From Actinomycetota bacterium (lineage in GTDB: Bacteria > Actinomycetota > Actinomycetes > Actinomycetales > Kineosporiaceae): 49,997 nucleotides of DNA. Below the pieces are notes generated by a model. That model did not search any database. It saw only the letters and a list, made by a program, of their open reading frames with translations, and was not told where the DNA came from. The translations under genes were made by a program, and so were the position numbers. Position 1 is the first letter of the stretch, and every line of letters begins with the position of its first letter. The DNA is taken from positions 1-49,997 of the forward strand of contig JAUPKQ010000119.1 in the NCBI GenBank assembly GCA_030837345.1. The letters are read 5' to 3'. Below, one piece after another: positions 40,335-47,942 of the stretch.

Positions 40335-42464
40335 GTGCAGGGTTCGACGGGTGCTCAGGTGGGCCGGGACGTGCGCGTCAAGTCCTTGGTGTCTCGTGGT
40401 GAGGGGCAGCTCGTCGTCGGGGGCATTCCTGGTCAGGCTGCTGGCTTCATCGATCGGGATCAGGTCGAGGAGGTGGAACGGGCGCTCATCGACGCCGGGA
40501 CGGTTTTGGTGTGCGCGGTGGCCGGATGTCGTGGGGTGGGCAAGACACAGGTTGCCGCTGCGGTGGCTCGCTCGGCGGTGGCGCGGGGGTGGGGGTTGGT
40601 GGCGTGGGTGTCCGGCGAGACCCGGGACGCTCTCCTGGCCGGGTTGGCGCTCGTCACGGAGGGACTCGGGGTGGCCGATCCCGAGCGTGACGCGGTGTGG
40701 TCGGCTACTCGGCTGCGTGCGGAGCTGCAGTCGCGTCAGGCGGAGGGTCTGCTGGTCGTCGACAATGCCATCGATCCGGAGGCCTTGACGGAGTGGTTGC
40801 CGGCCACGGGCGGGACCCGGGTCGTGGTGACCTCCACGGACCGGAACATCATCAGCCGGGGGAGCCGTGTCGATGTCGGCGTCTTCACCCGGCCCGAGTC
40901 GATCCGGTATCTGCAGGGCCAGGCCGGGCGTGACGACCCCGCCGGTGTCGAACTGGTGGCCCGGGCTGTCGAGGATTCTCCTCTGGGGTTGAGTCAGGCG
41001 GCTGCCGTGTTGCGGACCAGGCCGGGCCTGACCTGCGCGGAGCTGGCCCGCCGGATCGATGAGGAACCCCTGGCCCGCAGCCTGCCTCGGGAGAAGGGCT
41101 GCGACTATCCGAAGGGCGTGGCGGAGGCCATCCTGCAGGCTGTCGATCTGGTGATCGGTCCGGACGCGACTCCCGAGACCGACCCCACGTTCCTGGAACG
41201 GGTTCTGTTGACCGTCGCGGTCCTGTCTCCTACCGGCGTTTCGCTCGACCTGCTCGTGCACATCCTTGCCCCCGGTGAAGAGGACCTGGACTCGGAACGC
41301 CGCCGAGTGGAGGACGCGCTGGCCGTGCCGGTCGGTGCCTCGCTGCTGGAGCGGAGCGAGGACGGGACCGCCGTTCTGATGCACCGCCTGATTGCCCACG
41401 CCCTCAGAGACCGATCGGGACCATATCTTGGTGAGCTACTGGTTGAGATTGGTGAACGGCTCGGCGACCTCATCCCCGGCGAACCTCACGCATGGCAACA
41501 GCAGACCGGCGTCGCCCCCAGCGCTGAGCACATCGTCCACCTCTGGACCGTCGCGGTGAACGCCCCGAGCCTGATGGATCGCGAAGGCATTGTCGAACGC
41601 CTGGTTCCCGTTCAGCGGCGAGCCATCCAGCACCTCATCGATACGGCGGGCCTGCGACGCGCCACCGCCATCTCAGCCCGAACGCTCTCCGACATCGAGC
41701 GGGTGTTGGGTGCCGATCACCCCGATACCTTTGCCTCGAGGGACGACCTCGCCGACGCCTACGAGGCGGCGGACGACGTGGAGCGGGCGATCTCGCTGTA
41801 CGAGGCCATCCTGGCTGATCGGCAGCGAGTGCTAGGTGCCGATCATCCCGACACCTTCACCTCGCGGGACAACCTCGCCCACGTCTACATGAGGGTGGGG
41901 GATCCGGGACGGGCGATCCCGATGCACGAGGCCACCCTCGCTGATCGGCAGCGAGTGCTAGGTGCCGATCATCCCGACACCTTCACCTCACGGGACAACC
42001 TCGCCGGCGCCTACAGTTTGGCGGGGGATCTGGGGCAGGCGATCCCGCTGTACGAGGCCATCATCGTTGATCGTCAGCGGGTGTTGGGTGCCGATCACCA
42101 CGACACCTTCGCCTCGCGGAGAGACCTCGTCGACGCCTGCGAGGACGCGGGGGATCTGGAGCGGGTGATCCTGCTGTGCGAGGCCGCTCTCACCGATACC
42201 GAGCGGGTGCTGGGCGTGAACCATCTCGACGCCTACGGCTGGAGGTACATCCTCATCGAAGCCTACGAGTCGTCGGGGGTCCCGGGGCGGGCGATCCCGC
42301 TGCGCGAGGCCAATCTCGCGTTCCTGCAGCGGGTGCTGGGTGCCGATCATCCCGACACCTTCACCTCGCGGGACAACCTCGCCGGCGCCTACGAGGCGGC
42401 GGAGCAAGCTCATGAGCGCCCGCTCGCAAGTAGCGAAGAAATCCGAGGTCAGGAGTTGCACTAG
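40335..42464 (+). CDS. STAND NTPase (NB-ARC-like) with C-terminal TPR repeats
   Basis: A 709-residue protein. An N-terminal ~45-residue stretch is followed by a STAND NTPase module: Walker A GCRGVGKT (Lys70), Walker B GLLVVDNA (Asp143) and a sensor strand RVVVTSTDRN. A helical winged region follows, then five and a half TPR repeats of exactly 42 residues (from about 456; RVLGADHPDTFTSRDNLA is the unit opening). Such proteins act as ligand-triggered switches; in bacteria some defend against phage, others regulate. No effector domain is seen at the N-terminus. The last repeat stops short, as if truncated. The GTG at 40335 has GGAG 5 nt upstream; a GTG at 40311 is an alternative. Confidence 0.85.
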   Translation: MQGSTGAQVGRDVRVKSLVSRGEGQLVVGGIPGQAAGFIDRDQVEEVERALIDAGTVLVCAVAGCRGVGKTQVAAAVARSAVARGWGLVAWVSGETRDALLAGLALVTEGLGVADPERDAVWSATRLRAELQSRQAEGLLVVDNAIDPEALTEWLPATGGTRVVVTSTDRNIISRGSRVDVGVFTRPESIRYLQGQAGRDDPAGVELVARAVEDSPLGLSQAAAVLRTRPGLTCAELARRIDEEPLARSLPREKGCDYPKGVAEAILQAVDLVIGPDATPETDPTFLERVLLTVAVLSPTGVSLDLLVHILAPGEEDLDSERRRVEDALAVPVGASLLERSEDGTAVLMHRLIAHALRDRSGPYLGELLVEIGERLGDLIPGEPHAWQQQTGVAPSAEHIVHLWTVAVNAPSLMDREGIVERLVPVQRRAIQHLIDTAGLRRATAISARTLSDIERVLGADHPDTFASRDDLADAYEAADDVERAISLYEAILADRQRVLGADHPDTFTSRDNLAHVYMRVGDPGRAIPMHEATLADRQRVLGADHPDTFTSRDNLAGAYSLAGDLGQAIPLYEAIIVDRQRVLGADHHDTFASRRDLVDACEDAGDLERVILLCEAALTDTERVLGVNHLDAYGWRYILIEAYESSGVPGRAIPLREANLAFLQRVLGADHPDTFTSRDNLAGAYEAAEQAHERPLASSEEIRGQELH
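41700..42390 (+). repeat. 126-bp tandem TPR-coding repeats
   Basis: Five full units and one partial, each 126 bp (42 codons). 41817-41880 and 41943-42006 differ at one of 64 positions, and the last partial unit is again close to these two although units 4 and 5 have diverged. This pattern points to recent unequal crossover or gene conversion within the gene. Confidence 0.85.
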
Positions 42465-42493
42465 GTGACGCTTCCCAAGGTGAGAGACGCCAT

Positions 42494-42526
42494 TCAGGGG
42501 CCCGAGACACTGTCTCGGGCCCCTGA
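42494..42526. terminator. 16-bp palindrome between the STAND gene and tRNA-Ala
   Basis: 42494-42509 pairs perfectly with 42511-42526 around a single central base, giving one of the strongest hairpins in the window. It lies 30 nt after the STAND stop (plus strand) and 17 nt beyond the 3' end of tRNA-Ala (minus strand), so it probably ends both transcripts. Confidence 0.75.
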
Positions 42527-42542
42527 CCTGGGCTGTTGTCGG

Positions 42543-42615
42543 TGGAGGCGACGGGACTCGAACCCGTAACCCCCTGCTTGCAAAGCAGGTGCGCTGCCAG
42601 TTGCGCCACGCCCCC
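42543..42615 (-). tRNA. tRNA-Ala (TGC)
   Basis: A complete cloverleaf on the minus strand: acceptor GGGGGCG/CGCCTCC with one G-T pair, D arm GCGC/GCGC, anticodon stem CCTGC/GCAGG with loop TTTGCAA (anticodon TGC), T arm ACGGG-TTCGAGT-CCCGT and discriminator A. CCA is not encoded. In many actinobacteria this tRNA follows gyrA and tRNA-Ile; neither is in the window. Confidence 0.96.
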
Positions 42616-42663
42616 CAGCGATCGCCGTCCGATGTCGAGGGACGGCGCCCGCAGGAAGTGGCA

Positions 42664-42669
42664 AGCATA
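42664..42669 (-). promoter_or_regulatory. Possible -10 element of tRNA-Ala
   Basis: TATGCT on the minus strand, about 50 nt before the tRNA 5' end, fits a -10 box; no -35 match is seen. The leader between it and the tRNA contains a CGCCGTCC/GGACGGCG hairpin that could aid processing. Confidence 0.35.
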
Positions 42670-42735
42670 ACCGAGCGCGAGGCTCCGGCGCCTCAGGGTT
42701 CGACGGTGGCCGTGATCGCCTCGCTACCGGTCATC

Positions 42736-43776
42736 TCAGGGCTCGATCGTCACCTTGATCGCTGTGCCGTCGGCGACGATGTCGAAGCCTTCGAGGAGCC
42801 GGTCGAGCGGCAGCCGGTGGGTGATCAGGTCGGCGACGGGCACCTCGCCCGAGGCGATGAGCCGGAGAGCGGTCCGGTTGTCCTCGGGGCTGGACCCGTT
42901 GGCTCCGACGAGAGTGAGCTCCCGGTAGTGCACGAGGTTGGAGTCGACGGTGATGGTCGGCCGGTCCTTGGGGAGGCCACCGAAGAACGAGATCCGGCCG
43001 CCACGGGCCGCGAGGCGGAGGGCCTGTTCCTGGGCTGCCCCGGAGGCGGCCGCGGTGATGACGACGTCCGCGCCCTGCCCGCCGGTGAGTGCGAGCACCT
43101 CCTCGACAACATCCTGCGACGAGGCGTCGATCACGGCGTCCGGCGCCACCCGGTCGGCGGAGAGCTTGAGCCGGGCCGGGGAGAGATCGACGAGAACGAC
43201 CGTCGCGGCCCCGGCCGCCCGGGCGACCCGTACGTGGAGGCATCCGATGGGACCGGCGCCGATCACGACGACGACGTCGCCCTCGCCGACCCCGGCGAGC
43301 CGCTGCCCGTTGATCACGCAGGCGAGCGGCTCGGCGACCGAGGCTTCGTCGAACCCGACGCCGTCCGGGATCCGGTTGAGCCCGCCGACCTTGAGCACCT
43401 CCCGGGGGACGACGAGGTACTCGGCGAATCCTCCGGCGTACTGGTAGCCGACCGACGTCTGGTTCTCGCAGATCTCCCTGCGGTCGCGCAGGCACTGGCG
43501 GCACTCACCGCAGGGGACGGCGGCGATCACCTGGACCCGGTCGCCGGGAGACCAGCCGGACACCTCGGTCCCGACCTCGACGACCTCTCCGGCGATCTCG
43601 TGGCCCATGATCGCCGGTGGGGTCATGTTCGGATGCCCGTTCCGGTAAATCTTCAGATCGGTCCCGCAGGTGGAGCAGTTACGGACCCGGATCTTCACCT
43701 CGTCCGGTCCGGGGACCGGTTCGGGAACCTCCTCCAGACGGACGTCCCCCGGAGCGTAGAACCGTGCAACCTTCAC
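42736..43776 (-). CDS. Zinc-dependent medium-chain dehydrogenase (polyol dehydrogenase type)
   Basis: A 346-residue NAD(P)-dependent alcohol dehydrogenase of the MDR superfamily. Catalytic zinc ligands are Cys37 (NCSTCGTD), His59 and Glu60 (GHE); the structural zinc site is Cys89, 92, 95 and 103 (PCGECRQCLRDRREIC). The nucleotide fold shows GAGPIG. It belongs with sorbitol/galactitol-phosphate dehydrogenases. As last gene of a PTS operon it should oxidise the hexitol phosphate made by the PTS to a ketose phosphate. The GTG overlaps the IIA stop (GTGA). Confidence 0.9.
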   Translation of the reverse strand: MKVARFYAPGDVRLEEVPEPVPGPDEVKIRVRNCSTCGTDLKIYRNGHPNMTPPAIMGHEIAGEVVEVGTEVSGWSPGDRVQVIAAVPCGECRQCLRDRREICENQTSVGYQYAGGFAEYLVVPREVLKVGGLNRIPDGVGFDEASVAEPLACVINGQRLAGVGEGDVVVVIGAGPIGCLHVRVARAAGAATVVLVDLSPARLKLSADRVAPDAVIDASSQDVVEEVLALTGGQGADVVITAAASGAAQEQALRLAARGGRISFFGGLPKDRPTITVDSNLVHYRELTLVGANGSSPEDNRTALRLIASGEVPVADLITHRLPLDRLLEGFDIVADGTAIKVTIEP

Positions 43777-44213
43777 GACATTTCCTCCTCGACGGCCGAA
43801 GCCAGGATTGAGAACACGCGGTCCGGATCCGCGGCGTTGCGTAGCGCCTCCGCCTTCTCCGGATCGATCAGCACCCTGGCCAGCGCGGACAGAAGTGCGA
43901 GATGCTCACCGCCACGGGCGGCGATGGGGAGGCAGATCCGGACGACATTGCCGTCGCCCCAGTCGACGCCCTCCGGGAACTGGAGGAAGCCGAGCGTCGT
44001 CCGCCTGACCAGGCGCCTTGAGGCGTCGGTGCCGTGCGGGATCGCGACGCCCTCACCCATGTAGGTGCTGATGGACGCCTCCCGCTCGAACATCGCCTCG
44101 GCGTATCCGGGCTCGACCGCCCCGATCTCGGTCAGGACGGCGCCCGCCTGGCGGAGCGCGTCGGGCTTGCCGTCCGCCCGGCAGCCCAGCCAGATCGCCT
44201 CCCGGGGGAGCAC
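43773..44213 (-). CDS. PTS EIIA component, mannitol/fructose type
   Basis: A 146-residue EIIA of the PTS_EIIA_2 family. It takes phosphate from HPr on His60 (GEGVAIPHGTD) and passes it to IIB. The surrounding EREASISTYMGEG and LGFLQFPEGVDWGDGN segments are typical of mannitol-type IIA. The GTG at 44213 gives the usual family length and N-terminus (LPREAIWLG); a TTG at 44237 overlapping the IIB gene is possible. Its stop overlaps the dehydrogenase start. Confidence 0.88.
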   Translation of the reverse strand: MLPREAIWLGCRADGKPDALRQAGAVLTEIGAVEPGYAEAMFEREASISTYMGEGVAIPHGTDASRRLVRRTTLGFLQFPEGVDWGDGNVVRICLPIAARGGEHLALLSALARVLIDPEKAEALRNAADPDRVFSILASAVEEEMS

Positions 44214-44226
44214 GCCGCCGTCCGGT

Positions 44227-44535
44227 TCAGCCGGCAATCGTCCCACCGTCCTTGATCGCCTTTTCGAGGGCCGCGAAGGCCGGGTCGCCCATGAACAGGC
44301 GGAACGGGACGACGACGGCGTGCGGAGCGACACTGCGAGCGCGTTCGGCGAGGCCTTCGTGGCAGAGCACGACCTGGGCGTCCGCGGGGATCGAGGCGAT
44401 GGGTGCATGGGTGACGGTCACGCCGTAACGGCCGAGCCGTCTCTTCAGCTGCGAGGTGAGCATGACGCTGCTGCCCATGCCGGCGTCGCAGGCGACCGTG
44501 AGGTTCTTGACATCCGTGCCGGAGATCTCTGGCAC
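44227..44535 (-). CDS. PTS EIIB component, mannitol type
   Basis: A 102-residue EIIB with the phosphocysteine loop VACDAGMGSS (Cys16), the signature of mannitol-type IIB, where it is usually fused to IIC. Here IIB is a separate gene starting at a GTG 6 nt after the IIC stop, with GGAG inside the IIC tail as ribosome site. It receives phosphate from IIA and phosphorylates the sugar alcohol as IIC carries it in. Confidence 0.9.
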   Translation of the reverse strand: MPEISGTDVKNLTVACDAGMGSSVMLTSQLKRRLGRYGVTVTHAPIASIPADAQVVLCHEGLAERARSVAPHAVVVPFRLFMGDPAFAALEKAIKDGGTIAG

Positions 44536-44541
44536 CGTTGA

Positions 44542-45708
44542 TCACGCTCCTGGTGTCGTGGGTCGTCGTGAGGCGGAGCCGGCGGAGACCGGACCGCTCG
44601 CCGGACCGGTCGCCGGACCGCTCGCCGCGCTGTCGGCGTCGGGGTCGTCGACGAGATCGTTCGAACCGTGGCCGAACCCGAGCAGGACGGAGGAGACGGC
44701 GAACGAGACAAGGGTCGCCACGAGGACGGCGGCGAGGACTCCGAGGTGACCGCCCCGGGGGGTGACGGCGAGGTAGGCGACGATGCTGCCGGGGGCCGGG
44801 GTGGCGACGAGCCCGGCGCCGACGGCGATCGCGGTGAGCAGCCCCGATGCTCCTCCGGCGATCGCGCCGACGATCAGCTTCGGCTTCATGAGGATGTAGG
44901 GGAAGTAGATCTCGTGAATGCCGCCGAGGAAGTGGATGACCACGGCGCCGGGGACGCTGGGACGCATCGACCTCGGGCCGAAGAGCATGAAGGCGATGAG
45001 GACGCCGAGGCCCGGTCCGGGGTTCGTCTCAACCATGAAGAGGATCGACTTCCCGGCTTCGGAGACCTCCGTCGTCGCCAGCGGGGTGATGACGCCGTGA
45101 TTGATCGCGTTGTTGAGGAACAGCACCTTCCCCGGTTCGACGAACAGCGACACGAGCGGGAGCAGGCTGCGGTCGACGAGGAAGTCGACGCCGTGACCTG
45201 CGGCGGTGGACGCGGCGCTGACGACCGGCCCGACCCCTCGGTAGCCGGCGATCGCCAGCACGGCCCCGAGGATGCCGAGGCTGAAGTTGTCGATCAGCAT
45301 CTCGAAACCGGGCCGTTTGAGGTGCTCGGTCAGCTCGTCGAGCTTCTTCTGCCCGTAGGCCGCCAACGGGCCCATCACCATCGCGCCGAGGATCATGGGG
45401 ATGTCGGCTCCGACGATCACGCCGATGGTCGCGGCGGCTCCCACGACGGCGCCGCGCTGGCCGTGGACCATCCGGCCACCCGTGTACGCGACGAGCAGCG
45501 GGATCAGGTACTTCAGCATCGGGTCGACCATGACGGCGAGGTCCTTGTCGGGCCACCATCCGGTCGGGATGAACAGGGCGGTCAGCAGGCCCCACGCGAT
45601 GATCGCACCGATGTTCGGCATGATCATCCCGGCGAGGTGGCTTCCGACCGTCTGCACGGTCTGGCGCCACCCGCTCCCTTGTCGTTGCCCCATTTCCGTC
45701 ATACTCAT
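44542..45708 (-). CDS. PTS EIIC permease, mannitol type
   Basis: A 388-residue membrane permease closely matching the IIC domain of mannitol MtlA: MPNIGAIIAWGLLTALFIP, GGRMVHGQRGAVVGA, MVMGPLAAY, the LFLNNAINHGVITPL loop, and the GGIHEIYFPYILMKP motif that contains the substrate-binding Glu. The C-terminus is Ala/Gly/Pro/Ser-rich, and the usual fused IIB is a separate gene downstream. The ATG at 45708 has AAGGAG 8 nt upstream; a GTG 3 nt earlier is possible. The substrate is probably mannitol or a related hexitol or pentitol. Confidence 0.92.
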   Translation of the reverse strand: MSMTEMGQRQGSGWRQTVQTVGSHLAGMIMPNIGAIIAWGLLTALFIPTGWWPDKDLAVMVDPMLKYLIPLLVAYTGGRMVHGQRGAVVGAAATIGVIVGADIPMILGAMVMGPLAAYGQKKLDELTEHLKRPGFEMLIDNFSLGILGAVLAIAGYRGVGPVVSAASTAAGHGVDFLVDRSLLPLVSLFVEPGKVLFLNNAINHGVITPLATTEVSEAGKSILFMVETNPGPGLGVLIAFMLFGPRSMRPSVPGAVVIHFLGGIHEIYFPYILMKPKLIVGAIAGGASGLLTAIAVGAGLVATPAPGSIVAYLAVTPRGGHLGVLAAVLVATLVSFAVSSVLLGFGHGSNDLVDDPDADSAASGPATGPASGPVSAGSASRRPTTPGA

Positions 45709-45836
45709 CACGGTTACTCCTTCGCTCGGGGACGTCGTCGTCCACGCGCTGTGGGTGGTGCATCCGGGTTGTGGGCTTGCGAGGATGTTCTTCGGCCACC
45801 GGTGGCGGTCGCCGCCGGGTGATCGGTCAGGTGGTG

Positions 45837-46778
45837 TCAGGCCTGGGTGAGGGGAAGGTCGGACGGGATCGTCGGGGCGAGGAGGACGTCGTCCGGCTGG
45901 ATGTCGGCGGGCCCCGGCATCCGGCTCCCCGGCAGGGTGACGGCGGCGGTGCCCCAGGCCACCGCCTGGATGAGAGCGTCGGTCCCCTCCCCGCCCGCGG
46001 CGAGGAACCCGGCGAGCAGGGCGTCCCCCGCCCCCACCGAGCTGACCGGGACGGTGTCCGGCGCGTACGCGAGTCGCGCGTCAGCGCCGTCCACCAGAAC
46101 CGCGCCGACCGGCCCGAGGCTGGCCAGCACCGCACCCGCCCCTCGCTCGCGCAGCGCGTGGCAGGCTTCGACCACGTCGCCGAGCGTCAGCAGATGCCTG
46201 CCGGCGCAGGCGGCGAGTTCGTCGTGGTTGGGTTTCACCAGGGATGGCCGCGCGGGCAGCGACGCCGCGAGCGCCGTCCCGCTGGTGTCGATCGCCACAC
46301 GGGTCCCGGTTCCGGCGAGGCGCTCGACGAGGTCGGCGTAGACGGACGGCGCGGTGCCGGGCGGGAGGCTCCCGCTCGCCACCAGCCAGTCCGCCCCCGC
46401 GGAGGCCGCGACGGCGGCGTCGACGATGCGGCGGAGCTCACCGGCGGTGAGGACGGCGCCGGGCTCGTTGAGCTTCGTCGTCGTGCCGTCGGGTTCGACG
46501 ACGGTGATGTTCGACCGGATCGCCTTCTCGATCCGGACCGGGGTGACGTCGATGCCGGCCCGGTCGAGCAGGGCCGCGAGATGGTCGCCCTCCGCGCCGC
46601 CGAGGGCGACCACCGCCTTGGTCTCGATCCCGTGACGGGCGAGGGCGCGGGCGACGTTTATGCCTTTGCCCCCGGGGTCGACCCGGGACGACGAGGCGCG
46701 CAGAACCTCGCCCCGGCGCAGCTCGTCGACCTCGACGGTGCGGTCGACGCTGGGGTTGAGGGTGACGGTGACGATCAC
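45837..46778 (-). CDS. 1-phosphofructokinase-like PfkB-family kinase
   Basis: A 313-residue sugar-phosphate kinase. The N-terminal VTVTLNPSVDRTVEV, the PGGKGINVARAL motif and the C-terminal PfkB signature with catalytic Asp (SVGAGDALLAGFLA) mark the FruK/tagatose-6-phosphate kinase group. FruK turns fructose 1-phosphate into fructose 1,6-bisphosphate; a tagatose- or ribulose-type phosphate is possible. The GTG at 46778 overlaps the deoR-type regulator stop (GTGA). A fruK-deoR pair usually accompanies a fructose PTS, but here the permease is mannitol type. Confidence 0.88.
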   Translation of the reverse strand: MIVTVTLNPSVDRTVEVDELRRGEVLRASSSRVDPGGKGINVARALARHGIETKAVVALGGAEGDHLAALLDRAGIDVTPVRIEKAIRSNITVVEPDGTTTKLNEPGAVLTAGELRRIVDAAVAASAGADWLVASGSLPPGTAPSVYADLVERLAGTGTRVAIDTSGTALAASLPARPSLVKPNHDELAACAGRHLLTLGDVVEACHALRERGAGAVLASLGPVGAVLVDGADARLAYAPDTVPVSSVGAGDALLAGFLAAGGEGTDALIQAVAWGTAAVTLPGSRMPGPADIQPDDVLLAPTIPSDLPLTQA

Positions 46779-47536
46779 GCGACCACCACCCGGGGCCCGC
46801 CGGAGGCGAGTCTCTCGACGTCGTCCGCCTCGATACCGGAGTCGGTGACGAGGACGTCGACGTCCTCCAGTCCGGCGAAGCGGGCGAGGTGGTTGCTGCC
46901 GACCTTGGTGTGGTCGGCGAGCAGGACGACGCGTCGGGCCGCGCCGACCATCGCCCTCTTGACGGCGGCCTCGGTCGTGTCGGGGGTGGTCAGGCCTCGT
47001 TCGCACGACACCCCGTTGGTGCCGAGGAAGGCGACGTCGACGTACGTGTCCGCGAGGACCCGTTGGGCCCAGGCGTCGACGGCGGCGAGCGTGCGGCCCC
47101 GGACCCGCCCGCCGAGGAGCAGGACGGTGAGGTTGGGCCGGCTGGCCAGGGACATGGCGATCGGCAGGCCGTTGGTCAGGACGACGAGTTCGCGGTCGCG
47201 CGGCAGGACGTCCGCGAACCTGGCGGTCGTGGTTCCGGCGTCGAGGAGGATCGAGCCCTCGGCGGGCAGTTCGGCGAGCGCCGCGACGGCGATCCGCTCC
47301 TTCTCAGTGGTGAGGACGGCGTCCCGCGTCGCCAGGCCGGGTTCGAAGCCGAGACGCTCCACGGGGATCGCGCCACCGTGCACCCGCCGGAGCAGCCCGT
47401 GCCGTTCGAGCACCTTGAGATCACGCCGGACGGTCTCGGTGGTGACGTCGAGCTCCTCCGCCACCGCGGACACCTCAAGCCTCCCGGTGGACCGGGCCCT
47501 GTCGACGATCCACTGCTGACGTTCCTCGGGATACAC
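46775..47536 (-). CDS. DeoR-family transcriptional regulator
   Basis: A 253-residue repressor: an N-terminal DeoR winged helix (residues 1-57; YPEERQQWIVDRA, then VTTETVRRDLKVLERHGLL and RRVHGGA) and a DeoRC sensor domain (SILLDAGTTTARFADVL, VLTNGLPIA, ADHTKVG) that binds a sugar phosphate. It is first in the operon with the kinase, PTS and dehydrogenase and presumably represses it until the effector appears. The GTG at 47536 has GGAGG 5 nt upstream. Confidence 0.92.
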   Translation of the reverse strand: MYPEERQQWIVDRARSTGRLEVSAVAEELDVTTETVRRDLKVLERHGLLRRVHGGAIPVERLGFEPGLATRDAVLTTEKERIAVAALAELPAEGSILLDAGTTTARFADVLPRDRELVVLTNGLPIAMSLASRPNLTVLLLGGRVRGRTLAAVDAWAQRVLADTYVDVAFLGTNGVSCERGLTTPDTTEAAVKRAMVGAARRVVLLADHTKVGSNHLARFAGLEDVDVLVTDSGIEADDVERLASGGPRVVVA

Positions 47537-47568
47537 CGAGACCTCCCCCTTCGGAGTGAGCTGCCTCC

Positions 47569-47598
47569 TGTGTACCCCTGAAAGTAAGGTCATGTCAA
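47569..47598 (-). promoter_or_regulatory. Putative promoter of the deoR-PTS operon
   Basis: On the minus strand a perfect -35 TTGACA (47593-47598) is followed after 18 nt by TACACA (47569-47574), a fair -10. The expected start of transcription is about 25 nt before the GTG. The stretch is AT-rich for this genome. TTGTTCTTT just upstream (about 47598-47608) could be part of a regulator site. Confidence 0.45.
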
Positions 47599-47696
47599 TA
47601 AAGAACAACACAATCGGGCACGATGACCACATGAAACCACAGCGTCGAGTCCCGTTGACCCCGCGTCAGGTGTTCCCCCCATCGGCCCCCCCAAAA

Positions 47697-47735
47697 CTCC
47701 TGATCCCGCCACCGTGAGGGTGACGGGATCAGGAG
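47697..47735 (-). terminator. Intrinsic terminator of the DLW-39 gene
   Basis: A perfect 12-bp stem (47697-47708 with 47724-47735), extended inside by CACC/GGTG. On the minus strand a TTTT run follows the stem directly, so this is a good factor-independent terminator. A second perfect 9-bp hairpin (47766-47774 with 47779-47787) lies between it and the gene. Confidence 0.75.
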
Positions 47736-47803
47736 ATGAACACCGGGCTCGGGCCGCGAAAGGCCCCGTTCGGGCACCCCCGAACGGACGACGAGCAGAG
47801 GTC

Positions 47804-47923
47804 TTACCGGACCGGGTCGGTGACCTCGGCCCACAGCGCCTGTTCGGCCTTGTCGGCCTCAACCTTGCGCCAGAGCGCGAATCCGATGGCCCCGATGATC
47901 ATAAGACTGAGCAGCTTCTTCAC
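47804..47923 (-). CDS. DLW-39 family small protein
   Basis: A 39-residue protein (starting MKKLLSLMIIGAIGFALWRK and ending QALWAEVTDPVR) that matches the conserved actinobacterial DLW-39 family in length and pattern: one short membrane helix and an acidic C-terminus. The name-giving DLW is ALW here. The GTG has GGGGAG upstream. The family is usually encoded near gyrA and the tRNA-Ile/tRNA-Ala genes; here tRNA-Ala lies 5.2 kb away beyond the PTS operon. Function is unknown. Confidence 0.85.
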   Translation of the reverse strand: MKKLLSLMIIGAIGFALWRKVEADKAEQALWAEVTDPVR

Positions 47924-47942
47924 GCCGGTCTCCCCTCGGGCG

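Noticed and set aside
41700-42390. Regular 126-bp repeats that might be read as a CRISPR-like array
   Set aside because: The units are in frame, code for 42-residue TPR motifs and have no unique spacers.
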